Source of the DNA: Nitrospiraceae bacterium | GTDB lineage: Bacteria; Nitrospirota; Thermodesulfovibrionia; Thermodesulfovibrionales; UBA1546 | Assembly (NCBI GenBank): GCA_021373015.1 | Contig: JAJFTJ010000005.1 | Coordinates: 289,072-353,071 of the forward strand | Length of the DNA stretch: 64,000 bases | Reading direction: 5' to 3' | Shown: one piece after another, positions 7,345-15,109 of the stretch | How positions within the stretch are numbered: position 1 is the first letter of the stretch | Layout of the letters: every line of letters begins with the position of its first letter | Program-made: the position numbers and the translations under genes | Notes under the pieces: generated by a model | What the model saw: only the letters and a program-made list of their open reading frames with translations | What the model was told of the DNA's origin: nothing | The model's database searches: none

Positions 7345-8253
7345 ATGGTTGTTCATGTTGTTGGTCGTCTCGGTTCTGGGAAAACTCTTTGGGCTGTTAC
7401 AAAAATTATTGATACTCTCATTTACACTGACAAGGTGGTTTATACAAATATTCGCCTTGTTGATTTTTGGGATTATGTCCTCGCTCAGTATGTTTCAAAG
7501 GGGTTGTTTTCTTTTGTAAAATTTTTTCTTTCGCCTATGCCTACGCTTCGTTTGTTTCGTTTGTTCCTTGCTAAATCTTATAGCTCTAGATATATTTATT
7601 CTTCTACTCTTGATACAGCAGTTGAGTTGTGTTTCTCTTTGGGCTCAGCTCAAGAATCCTCTCGTCTTTTTATTTGGGATGAAATTCATCTTGATTTGAA
7701 CGCGAGGCAATGGAAGGATACAAGCATGCGTCTTGTTCAGTTTTTTTCAATGTCAAGAAAACTTGGCTTTGATATAATTATTGTCTCTCAGCTTCGGGGT
7801 GCTGTTGATAGGCAAATGAGAGAATTGGCTGATATATCCTATGAGCTTAAGAACCTTCGTCATTTTGCTCCTTTTGGTCTTCGTCTTTTTCCTAATCTTG
7901 GTTTACTTGTTAAACGATGGGCTAACAAGGGCATGGAAACAGAAGGCAAAACTGTTTTTGTCGGTGCAGGAATTGTAAGGTTTGGCGGTGTGTATGTAAA
8001 ATTTTATGATACTAAGCAGCTTTTGACTGATAAAAATCTTCCCTCTCCTCATCTTTGGTTTACTTCTTTAAAGGATCCTTGTCTTTCTTGTTCTTTTTTT
8101 ACTTTCTATTCTCAATACAAAAATTTTATTGATATGTATTATCCGCCTGATTTGAATTATATCAAACCTTTTTCTCGTCGTTTAATTAACAAGGAGGTCG
8201 GTGGTATAACTTTTAAAAGTTATTTGTCTCCTGATGAAAATAAATCTAATTAA
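7345..8253 (+). CDS. zot: Zot/pI-like phage assembly ATPase, 302 aa
   Basis: Inner-membrane-associated ATPase that drives filamentous phage assembly and extrusion. Walker A is at residues 7-14 (GRLGSGKT) and Walker B at 108-113 (LFIWDE), followed by the Zot-type HLDLNAR..W and sensor-like IIIVSQLRG. Unlike typical pI/Zot, no clear transmembrane helix and periplasmic tail follow the ATPase domain; the C-terminal ~60 residues contain CLSC and are soluble-looking. It starts behind AAAGGGGG. The family call is firm. Confidence 0.88.
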   Translation: MVVHVVGRLGSGKTLWAVTKIIDTLIYTDKVVYTNIRLVDFWDYVLAQYVSKGLFSFVKFFLSPMPTLRLFRLFLAKSYSSRYIYSSTLDTAVELCFSLGSAQESSRLFIWDEIHLDLNARQWKDTSMRLVQFFSMSRKLGFDIIIVSQLRGAVDRQMRELADISYELKNLRHFAPFGLRLFPNLGLLVKRWANKGMETEGKTVFVGAGIVRFGGVYVKFYDTKQLLTDKNLPSPHLWFTSLKDPCLSCSFFTFYSQYKNFIDMYYPPDLNYIKPFSRRLINKEVGGITFKSYLSPDENKSN

Positions 8254-8579
8254 GATAGTGTGGCAGTACCAGAGGCAGCAAGCGGTTTGCGCTAGCTCCG
8301 CGCTGCCTCTCCCTGCCCTATCCTCGACTGCGTTATTCTTTGTAGGAGCCTCTCATTCTCGACAAGCCATAACAAGACACCCCTTAAGGGCAACCACGCT
8401 AAAAGAGAACTTGACGGCTTTGTATGCGGTTCTTTTGGGGCATATAGGCAGTCTTTAACGCTTCAAGCTCTTGATTTGCTTCTGGTAGCCCTAAGAAAGG
8501 GATTTAGTAATATATGTTATATAAGTCATACCAATTTTTTGTATTTTTACTGAATATCTTTGTTTTTCGGGGGGTTGTG
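8254..8579 (+). other. Phage intergenic region: probable replication origin and packaging signal
   Basis: A 326-bp non-coding stretch between zot and rep. It is richer in G+C and in inverted repeats than the T-rich genes around it. It holds the hairpin at 8271-8310, a perfect palindrome cccttaaggg (8381-8390), a bulged hairpin 8401-8410/8429-8436, and a small stem 8489-8492/8498-8501. Inoviruses keep their plus/minus origins and packaging signal in one such structured gap beside rep. The nick site cannot be fixed from sequence alone. Confidence 0.6.
8271..8310 (+). repeat. Large hairpin in the phage intergenic region
   Basis: Arms agaggcagc (8271-8279) and gctgcctct (8302-8310) pair perfectly. 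After a two-base AA bulge an inner stem gcgg (8282-8285)/ccgc (8298-8301) continues, closing a 12-base loop. This 13-bp GC-rich structure is the strongest in the element and a good candidate for packaging signal or Rep-binding origin hairpin. Confidence 0.65.
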
Positions 8580-9299
8580 ATGTCTCGTAAAAGTTTATTT
8601 GCTTCGTCTCAGTTCTTGCGTTTACGGCATAAAGAGACCGGTGAGGAGTTTGAGGTTGATTTATCTAAGGCAAGGTATGACAGAATTTCTAAAGGGTTTC
8701 TGAACAAGATAAAATTTTCTTCTAATAAGGTTGTTAAACATATAACCTTAACTCAGAGGCGAGAGTCCTATTCTCCTCGTTTTTTAAATCATTTTTTTAA
8801 TTGTATGCGTAAGCGTTATGGTTCTTTGATTTATATTTGGACAGCAGAGATACAGGAAAAGCGTTTGATGAGGTATGGCGATAAGGTTTTGCACTGGCAT
8901 ATAATCATGGCTTTTGAATATGAGACAGAGTTTACGAAAGAAGATATTTTAAAGATACAAAGTTACTGGAAACATGGCAATGCTGATATACGCCATGTTA
9001 AATCTCTTTCAGTCGGTTATCTTATGAAGTATGTAGGCAAGGCTCTTGGTCTTGATTCGGCAATGCGCCGTATAGGCAGTTCACGAATAGAGGCTTTTTA
9101 TCGTCAATCTTTATCTGCTCTTTGTAAGGCTGTTCAGTTTTTTGGCTCTGTTTCTGAGCTTTTTGATTATTACTGGTATCGCGGGCGTGCTTTTCTTTAT
9201 GAGGATAATGTTTACAAGCGTGGGCGGTGTTATATATACTATCCTCGTAAATTATGGGAAGTTGTTTTTAATTCAAATTCGAATGGGGGGTTGATATGA
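8580..9299 (+). CDS. rep: Rolling-circle replication initiator (HUH endonuclease), 239 aa
   Basis: Nicks the phage origin and stays covalently attached to start rolling-circle replication. The three family motifs are visible: motif I KHITLTQ (residues 53-59), the HUH motif LHWHIIMAF with metal ligands H105 and H107, and motif III GYLMKYVGK with Y147 as likely nucleophile and Y151/K154 conserved, as in phage Reps. The ATG at 8580 is chosen because GGGGGGTT lies 5 bases upstream; upstream in-frame codons encode a stray hydrophobic stretch. It overlaps the DUF2726 gene by ATGA. Confidence 0.85.
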   Translation: MSRKSLFASSQFLRLRHKETGEEFEVDLSKARYDRISKGFLNKIKFSSNKVVKHITLTQRRESYSPRFLNHFFNCMRKRYGSLIYIWTAEIQEKRLMRYGDKVLHWHIIMAFEYETEFTKEDILKIQSYWKHGNADIRHVKSLSVGYLMKYVGKALGLDSAMRRIGSSRIEAFYRQSLSALCKAVQFFGSVSELFDYYWYRGRAFLYEDNVYKRGRCYIYYPRKLWEVVFNSNSNGGLI

Positions 9300-9787
9300 A
9301 TTCTTCGCTAGTTTTTTTGTTTGTTTTTTTTCTTTTTGTTTTGCTTTACTTTTTTTATCGTTCTCGTCTTGGGGTTGTGAAATTAGATTCTTATTTTTGT
9401 CGTGGTTCTTTGTTGTCAAAAGCTGAACTCTCTTTTTATGAGTCTCTTCTTTCTTCTCTTTCTGGTTTGCCTTATGTTGTTTTTGTTAAAGTTCGTTTGC
9501 TTGATGTAGTATCGCCTAAAGGCAAAAGTCTTGTTGCGTTTAATAAAATAAAAGCAAAGCATCTTGATTTTATTTTATGTGATATTAAAAATATTTCTCC
9601 TTGTCTTGCTGTTGAGCTCAATGATTCTAGTCATTTGTCGTTTGATAGAAAAAAGCGTGATGAATTTCTTTCTTCTGTTTTGCAGTCTGCAAAGCTCCCT
9701 TTGTTAGTTTTTCCTGCAAAGCGTGTATATGATTCAAAGCAAATAAATGTAAAAATAATGAGCATTTTGAATAAGCCAGTAATATAG
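9296..9787 (+). CDS. Membrane-anchored DUF2726-like (PD-(D/E)XK-fold) protein, 163 aa
   Basis: N-terminal membrane helix (LVFLFVFFLFVLLYFFY, residues 5-21) followed by a DUF2726-type domain. Its core shows the family pattern: H89-L-D91-F-I-L-C-D96, then LAVELND (E107, N109, D110), SSH113, and R-K-K-R-D-E-F, ending in LPLLVFP. DUF2726 belongs to restriction-endonuclease-like folds, so a nuclease activity is possible. Translation is coupled to rep by ATGA. Its role in a filamentous phage is unknown; it could process DNA, exclude other phages or be a passenger gene. Confidence 0.6.
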   Translation: MNSSLVFLFVFFLFVLLYFFYRSRLGVVKLDSYFCRGSLLSKAELSFYESLLSSLSGLPYVVFVKVRLLDVVSPKGKSLVAFNKIKAKHLDFILCDIKNISPCLAVELNDSSHLSFDRKKRDEFLSSVLQSAKLPLLVFPAKRVYDSKQINVKIMSILNKPVI

Positions 9788-9834
9788 CGTCTATAAAAAT
9801 ATTTAATAGGTTTTTTGTGTTTTTTTTATTGACA

Positions 9835-9862
9835 TTTTCTGATTTGATATATTATGTTAAAT
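9835..9862 (+). other. attR: second dif-like site at the right end of the prophage
   Basis: The XerD arm (9852-9862, ttatgttaaat) and centre (9846-9851, gatata) are identical to attL. The XerC arm (9835-9845) matches only in its tctgat part and ends TT where attL and E. coli dif have AA. A good host-like XerC arm on the left and a degenerate, phage-like one on the right is what strand exchange at the centre would leave. Confidence 0.8.
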
Positions 9863-9878
9863 TATAGGATAGGATTGA

Positions 9879-10988
9879 TCATAGAGTTACGAGCTCATAT
9901 CTACTGCTGCCAAGCCCCAGCCTTTCAGCATTCTCAATCTGTAGCTTATAAGGCTTCTCAGAAAGCGCAAACAGGATATCCGCTGCATCAGAACCTTCAA
10001 TGGCTGACTCAGGAAGAGGCTTAGCCTTTAATAGCAAATCAATTGTTGCCTGCTCTATTGCAACAATGTCATCGGATATCAGTATCCCTTGATCCTGCAT
10101 AACCGGCACATCAGCTGTTGGCATGCAATCACATTCAGGCTGTATCTCGGTTAAAAAATTTATATATAAAACCTTTCCTGGCTTGAATGTGCTTAAGACA
10201 GCTTTCGCTGATTCTGCGAGCGCTGCCATGAATCTTTTGTCATCTTCAGGTAATTTCAAAGCCCCAGCAGGACAAACTCGAGTACACCGTCCGCATCTCC
10301 AGCAATCAATCGTTTTATAGGTAAACAATTCATCCTTGAACTCAATCAGCTGTAATGGGCATATATCCTGACACTGATAGCATAATGTGCATTTACCAGA
10401 ATCCCATGCTAATCGGCCTTCTCCTATGGTGTGCATTGCACCTCTTCCACACTTCCAGCCGCTATGGCGATGAGAGGAGCTGACACCGCCCATTGCTACA
10501 TTCTTTATTGCACCGCCATAACCAGCCTGAATATGTCCTTTTACATGTGAACAGACTACCATAGCAGGAACATCATGAATAACACTTGCAACAGCTATCT
10601 CGCCAAGAATTGTGCCTGCTTTTACCATAATGTTGTCATATCCATAAAGTCCGTCTCCAAGAATCACAGGCGCACCTACAGATAAGTGATTTATACCATT
10701 CTGATTTGCAACTTCGAGGTAATCAAGCCCTTTAATCCTAACCGTGTCAACAATAAAAGGTTTTGCACCATTTGCCTTTAGTTTTTCTACAACTTTCCTC
10801 AAAAAAATCGGCCTGATAATCCTGTGTGCACCTTCAGACCCAAAATGAGTTTTAACAGCAACCCACTCATTTTTTTCAAAATATTTCATCAGTTTAATTT
10901 CTTCAAGTAATTGTTCAAGTTTTCCTGGCATGCTATTGTTATATTGCCATTTTTTTGATCTTGCTGATACAAAGTAAACCTTTGACAT
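9879..10988 (-). CDS. DUF362 domain protein with two [4Fe-4S] ferredoxin clusters
   Basis: 369 residues. The DUF362 domain spans about residues 1-185 (VAVKTHFGSEGAHRIIRP; SHVKGHIQAGYGGAIKN). Two bacterial-ferredoxin motifs follow at roughly 200-245 (CTLCYQCQDICP and CWRCGRCTRVCP), each ligating a 4Fe-4S cluster. Such proteins are common in anaerobes and presumed to act in electron transfer; no reaction is established. A GAGG site lies 6 bases before the ATG. It is the first host gene right of the prophage, and its stop lies only 16 bp from attR. Confidence 0.82.
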   Translation of the reverse strand: MSKVYFVSARSKKWQYNNSMPGKLEQLLEEIKLMKYFEKNEWVAVKTHFGSEGAHRIIRPIFLRKVVEKLKANGAKPFIVDTVRIKGLDYLEVANQNGINHLSVGAPVILGDGLYGYDNIMVKAGTILGEIAVASVIHDVPAMVVCSHVKGHIQAGYGGAIKNVAMGGVSSSHRHSGWKCGRGAMHTIGEGRLAWDSGKCTLCYQCQDICPLQLIEFKDELFTYKTIDCWRCGRCTRVCPAGALKLPEDDKRFMAALAESAKAVLSTFKPGKVLYINFLTEIQPECDCMPTADVPVMQDQGILISDDIVAIEQATIDLLLKAKPLPESAIEGSDAADILFALSEKPYKLQIENAERLGLGSSRYELVTL

Positions 10989-11037
10989 TCTAACCTCGAT
11001 TTAAAAATTTTATTTTCTAAGTTAAACTGAATGCAGA

Positions 11038-11220
11038 TTAAAACATAAGGCCTTTTTCTGTCTTAAAATCCTTGATGTTTGTTGTTATCCAGTCAAGGTC
11101 ATATGACTGTCCGCAGTTTGAACAAACCAAGCATATCTTGATCTTGCCTTTTGTTCGTTTAAAAAAAATGTTAAACCCTTTTTGATAATTACAGTTTATA
11201 CATTCTCTTAATTCATCCAT
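11038..11220 (-). CDS. Small zinc-ribbon-like protein, 60 aa
   Basis: Two cysteine pairs, CINC near the N-terminus and CLVCSNC in the middle, suggest a single zinc ribbon. The ATG at 11220 is preferred over a longer frame inside nadE because AGGAG lies 8 bases before it. It begins directly after the nadE stop codon, so it is co-transcribed. The function is not recognised. Confidence 0.6.
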   Translation of the reverse strand: MDELRECINCNYQKGFNIFFKRTKGKIKICLVCSNCGQSYDLDWITTNIKDFKTEKGLMF

Positions 11221-11221
11221 G

Positions 11222-12841
11222 TTAATAACTCCTGTATTTATTTGTAATAGGAAATCTTCTATCCTTTCCAAATGCTTTAGGCGTTATCTTAATTCCAGGC
11301 GGAGATTGTCTCCTCTTGTATTCACTTTTATTAACCATTTTAATAACTCTCTCAACACATTCCTTGTCGTATCCTTCTGAAATAATATCCTCAAAGCTTT
11401 TGTCATCTTCGATATATGCTTTAAGTATTGGATCAAGCAAAGCATACGGCGGTAAGGTGTCCGAGTCTTTCTGCTCTGGCTTCAGTTCTGCGGAGGGATC
11501 CTTTGTTATTACTCTGTTTGGTATTGCCGCCCTGCCCTCATTAAAATTTTTCCATCTGCATAAATCATATACAAGGGTTTTTGGGACATCTTTTATAACA
11601 GCAAATCCTCCTGCCATATCTCCGTAAAGAGTGGCATAACCAACGCTCATTTCAGATTTATTGCCAGTTGTAAGAACCAACCACCCAAACTTATTAGAAA
11701 AAGCCATGAGAATATTGCCTCTGATTCTAGCCTGAAGATTCTCTTCAGTTATATCCACGGTAGTCTTGTTGAATTCTACGTTTAGAATCTTAAGATAACT
11801 TTTGAATATTGCATCTATAGGTACTTCTAAGATTTTTATACATAGATTTTTAGCAAGTTCCTTTGCATCTTCATTGCTCTCTTTTGATGTGAATTTAGAC
11901 GGCATAAAAACACCGATCACATTTTCCCTGCCTATTGCATCAGCAGCAATTGATGCAACAAGCGCTGAATCTATCCCGCCGCTGATCCCTATTACAACTT
12001 TTTTAAAATCATTTTTTTTAACATAGTCGCTTGTCCCAAGCACAAGTGCCTTGTAAACTTCTTCTTCAATCGACAATTTGCAAGCGGAGATATTTTCAAT
12101 TACTTCCATTGGGAATGTTAAATCCTTAACAACCATCTCTTCTTCAAACTGTCTCGCCCTTGCTATTGTCAATCCCTTTTCATTTACTATTAAGCTGCCT
12201 CCATCAAAAACCAGCTCGTCTTGGCCGCCAACTGTATTGAGATATGCAATAACAACCTTGTTTTCGCTTGCCCTTGATGAGAGCATTTGTTCTCTTAAAA
12301 GAATCTTGCCCATATGATAGGGCGATGCGCTTATATTAAAAATAAGTTTTGCACCTTGAGCTGCTTGAGATTTTACAGGCCCCTGCTCACTCCATATGTC
12401 CTCACATATATTAATTCCTATAGTTATATCTTCAGTTTTATATACTGGGGTGCTTGTTCCAGCCTTAAAATAACGAAATTCATCAAAAACCCCATAGTTA
12501 GGGAGATATGTTTTGTGATATTTACCAATCAAAACTTGATTGCTGAGAATTGCAGCTGAATTATAAATTCCATTATTGCTGTCAATAAAACCGATTATTG
12601 CAGTTATATTGTCAGTATTTTTGTTTATGCGATCAAGGGCATTGAGATTGTCATTAATAAAATGTTTTTTAAGGAGAAGATCTTCTGGGGGATAACCTGT
12701 TATTGCAAGTTCAGGAAAAACGACTATTTTGGCTCCAAATTGTTTTGCCTTTTCCATGTAATCGCATATTTTGGATGTATTGCCTTCAATATCTCCAACA
12801 ATTGGATTAATCTGTGCAAGCGCAATGCGTAATGTCTTCAT
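11222..12841 (-). CDS. nadE: Glutamine-dependent NAD+ synthetase NadE
   Basis: Converts deamido-NAD+ to NAD+ with ammonia released from glutamine. The 539-residue two-domain protein has an N-terminal nitrilase/CN-hydrolase glutaminase (residues 1-250; PELAITGYPPEDL holds the catalytic Glu, the Lys is in YHKTYLPNYG, and the catalytic Cys is in NICEDIW). The C-terminal synthetase carries the ATP P-loop GISGGIDSAL. The gene is followed immediately by the zinc-ribbon gene and diverges from the TauE gene across a 53-bp promoter gap. Confidence 0.94.
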   Translation of the reverse strand: MKTLRIALAQINPIVGDIEGNTSKICDYMEKAKQFGAKIVVFPELAITGYPPEDLLLKKHFINDNLNALDRINKNTDNITAIIGFIDSNNGIYNSAAILSNQVLIGKYHKTYLPNYGVFDEFRYFKAGTSTPVYKTEDITIGINICEDIWSEQGPVKSQAAQGAKLIFNISASPYHMGKILLREQMLSSRASENKVVIAYLNTVGGQDELVFDGGSLIVNEKGLTIARARQFEEEMVVKDLTFPMEVIENISACKLSIEEEVYKALVLGTSDYVKKNDFKKVVIGISGGIDSALVASIAADAIGRENVIGVFMPSKFTSKESNEDAKELAKNLCIKILEVPIDAIFKSYLKILNVEFNKTTVDITEENLQARIRGNILMAFSNKFGWLVLTTGNKSEMSVGYATLYGDMAGGFAVIKDVPKTLVYDLCRWKNFNEGRAAIPNRVITKDPSAELKPEQKDSDTLPPYALLDPILKAYIEDDKSFEDIISEGYDKECVERVIKMVNKSEYKRRQSPPGIKITPKAFGKDRRFPITNKYRSY

Positions 12842-12894
12842 AGATAAATAATAATTTAAGGCTTCAACTTTGTAAAGTTAAGTTATAATATCAC

Positions 12895-13821
12895 ATGGAT
12901 TTTTTATATGTATTTTTCTCTGTTTCGTCAGTAAAGACATATGCCTTCATACCGTTCTTTGCCGGCATGCTGATTTCATTTTTTACATCCATGGCAGGAA
13001 TTGCAGGGGCATTTCTTTTACTGCCATTCCAGATGTTCTTCTTTAATTTTTCAGGGCCTTCGGCAAGCGCCACTAATTTTATTTTTAATATTATCGCCAC
13101 TCCTGGCGGTATTTACCGCTACATAAAAGAAGGCAGAATGGTCTGGCCTCTTGCTTTAACAATAACTATCGGAACACTGCCTGGCATTTTTATAGGTTAT
13201 TATATTCGAATATTTTATCTGTCTGACACAAAGAGTTTTAGTGTTTTTGTAGGGCTGGTGCTCCTTTATATAAGCGTAATAATTTTACATGGAGTTTTAT
13301 TTAAAAAAACAGATTGTGAAGAGAACATCTCGAAACAAAAGAAGCAGCAGTTTATTTCAGAAAAAGACTTAGTCGTTAAAACAACTCAATTTAATGCTTC
13401 AAAAATTGAGTATGAGTTCTGCAATAAGCAATATTCATTCAGTACTGTTTCAATGATATCAGCATCTTTAATTATAGGCATTGCTGGTGGAGCTTATGGA
13501 ATTGGCGGTGGAGCAATGATATCTCCAATATGCATAGCACTTTTTAGGCTGCCTGTGCACACAGTTGCAGGAGCTTCATTATTAGGAGCTTTTTTAGCCT
13601 CAGCAGCAGGGGTAATTTTTTACAGCACTGTTCCATTGCAAACAGATATTCAAACAGCACCTGACTGGCCATTAGGGCTTATTTTTGGAATTGGAGGGCT
13701 TATAGGCATGTATACCGGAGCAAGACTTCAGAAATATGTTCCAGAACATATAATAAAACCAGTGCTGGGAATATTTATTTTTTTAATAGCTCTTAGATGT
13801 ATTTTACAGGTCTTGCTATAG
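12895..13821 (+). CDS. TauE/SafE-family sulfite/anion exporter
   Basis: Polytopic membrane protein of 308 residues with about eight helices, showing the two homologous TauE halves. Each has a Gly-rich first helix (FTSMAGIAGAFLLLPFQ; IAGGAYGIGGGAMISPIC) followed by a PVHTVAGAS-type loop. The family exports sulfite, sulfoacetate or other organic anions; the substrate here is unknown. It lies 11 bases upstream of a haem-sensor diguanylate cyclase, and the two probably form an operon. Confidence 0.8.
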   Translation: MDFLYVFFSVSSVKTYAFIPFFAGMLISFFTSMAGIAGAFLLLPFQMFFFNFSGPSASATNFIFNIIATPGGIYRYIKEGRMVWPLALTITIGTLPGIFIGYYIRIFYLSDTKSFSVFVGLVLLYISVIILHGVLFKKTDCEENISKQKKQQFISEKDLVVKTTQFNASKIEYEFCNKQYSFSTVSMISASLIIGIAGGAYGIGGGAMISPICIALFRLPVHTVAGASLLGAFLASAAGVIFYSTVPLQTDIQTAPDWPLGLIFGIGGLIGMYTGARLQKYVPEHIIKPVLGIFIFLIALRCILQVLL

Positions 13822-13832
13822 TAGAATAATTC

Positions 13833-15068
13833 ATGGCAAGAGAATCAAAAATTTATAAAACATTCATTTATTCAACAAGCATTGTTATCGCTGTCATTTT
13901 ATCAGGCATGTTCTGGTTTATCACTGTAAGGATCCAAGAACTGATTAATGAAGAAAAACTCGCGCAGGCGCGGACACTATTCAACGGCATTGTATTAACC
14001 AGAAAATGGAATGCACATTACGGCGGTGTATATGTTGAAAAAAAGAAAGGCGTTGAATCAAATCCCTATTTAGATAATCCTGACATCCAGGCAGCTAATG
14101 GGAAAAGTTATACGAATAAAAATCCTGCATTAATGACAAGAGAAATATCAGAATATGCTGAAAAAGAAGGACTATTCAAGTTTCGCATTACAAGCCTCAA
14201 ACTTCTCAATCCAAACAACAAGCCGGATTCTTTTGAAACAGATGCCCTGTTTCGCTTTGAGAGAGGAGAAATTGAATTTTATAAAAATGAGTTCATAAAC
14301 AACAGAATTCATTTCAGGTACATGGCTCCTCTTTTGATAGAAGAATCGTGCTTGCAATGTCATGCAAAACAAAGATATAAAATAGGCGAAATAAGAGGTG
14401 GAATCAGCGTAACGTTTGATATTGAAGAGGTTCAGAAAAAGCTTAAATCAAATGCGACCAAAATGACTATCTTTGCTGTATTAACTATCTCGTTATTGTT
14501 AACACTTATCTATATCTTTACAGAAAGACTTATGAAAAAGATACTTAAGGGTCAAAGGAAAATCAGGGAGTTAGCAACAACAGATGACCTGACAACAATA
14601 CACAACAGACGACATTTGATGACAAGATTCGCAGAAGAGTTTGAAAGAGCCAAAAGATTAAAAAAGAATTTAAGCGGGATTATTGTTGATATAGATAATT
14701 TTAAATCAGTCAATGATAAATCCGGTCATCTTGTCGGAGATAAAATTTTAATCTCTGTTGCCAGCAGAATAAAAAATTCAGTTCGTATATACGACATACT
14801 CGGACGTTACGGAGGAGATGAATTTTTTATTGTCCTGCCTGACGCCAAACTCGAAGAAGCCATGGTTATAGCAGAAAAAATAAGATTAAAAATAAAGGAA
14901 CCCTTTCACCTTGAAAAAGAACCTGCGCATAATCTTAATATTACCGTAAGCATAGGCGTTTCAAGCCTCTCGTCTGTTGATAAAACCCTAGATGATATTA
15001 TCAAAAAAGCTGATGATGGACTCTATAAAGCAAAAAAACTTGGAAGAGACAGAACTGAAACAATATAA
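13833..15068 (+). CDS. Membrane diguanylate cyclase with periplasmic DUF3365/Tll0287-like haem-binding sensor
   Basis: 411 residues: membrane helix at 11-31, periplasmic domain to ~210 ending in a c-type haem motif CLQCH (173-177), second helix 211-230, then a GGDEF domain. The active-site GGDEF (327-331) is intact and an inhibitory RxxD site (RIYD, 318-321) lies exactly five residues before it, so product inhibition is expected. It likely makes cyclic di-GMP in response to redox state or gas ligand at the haem. The upstream TauE exporter suggests a link to sulfur-anion stress. Confidence 0.82.
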   Translation: MARESKIYKTFIYSTSIVIAVILSGMFWFITVRIQELINEEKLAQARTLFNGIVLTRKWNAHYGGVYVEKKKGVESNPYLDNPDIQAANGKSYTNKNPALMTREISEYAEKEGLFKFRITSLKLLNPNNKPDSFETDALFRFERGEIEFYKNEFINNRIHFRYMAPLLIEESCLQCHAKQRYKIGEIRGGISVTFDIEEVQKKLKSNATKMTIFAVLTISLLLTLIYIFTERLMKKILKGQRKIRELATTDDLTTIHNRRHLMTRFAEEFERAKRLKKNLSGIIVDIDNFKSVNDKSGHLVGDKILISVASRIKNSVRIYDILGRYGGDEFFIVLPDAKLEEAMVIAEKIRLKIKEPFHLEKEPAHNLNITVSIGVSSLSSVDKTLDDIIKKADDGLYKAKKLGRDRTETI

Positions 15069-15109
15069 AAACTTATTAAGTCTAAACCCTTTTGCAGCAT
15101 TGAGGCAAG

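Larger units (their letters stand above)
3401..9845 (+). mobile_element. Filamentous phage (inovirus) prophage integrated at dif, about 6.4 kb
   Basis: The element lies between two dif-like sites 6,445 bp apart. All its genes are on one strand, with a T-rich coding strand unlike the A-rich host genes around it. The contents follow the inovirus plan: small ssDNA-binding-size protein, tiny hydrophobic coat proteins, major coat, secreted pIII-like protein, Zot/pI ATPase, structured intergenic region and HUH Rep. No integrase or transposase is present, so integration by host XerCD is the simplest reading, as for CTXphi-like elements. No secretin (pIV) is encoded, so a host secretin would be needed for release. 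No frame is broken, so it may be active. Confidence 0.88.

Noticed and set aside
8234-8458. 74-codon open frame between zot and rep
   Set aside because: It has no ribosome-binding site, runs through strong hairpins, and its composition differs from the T-rich phage genes; better explained as the phage intergenic region.
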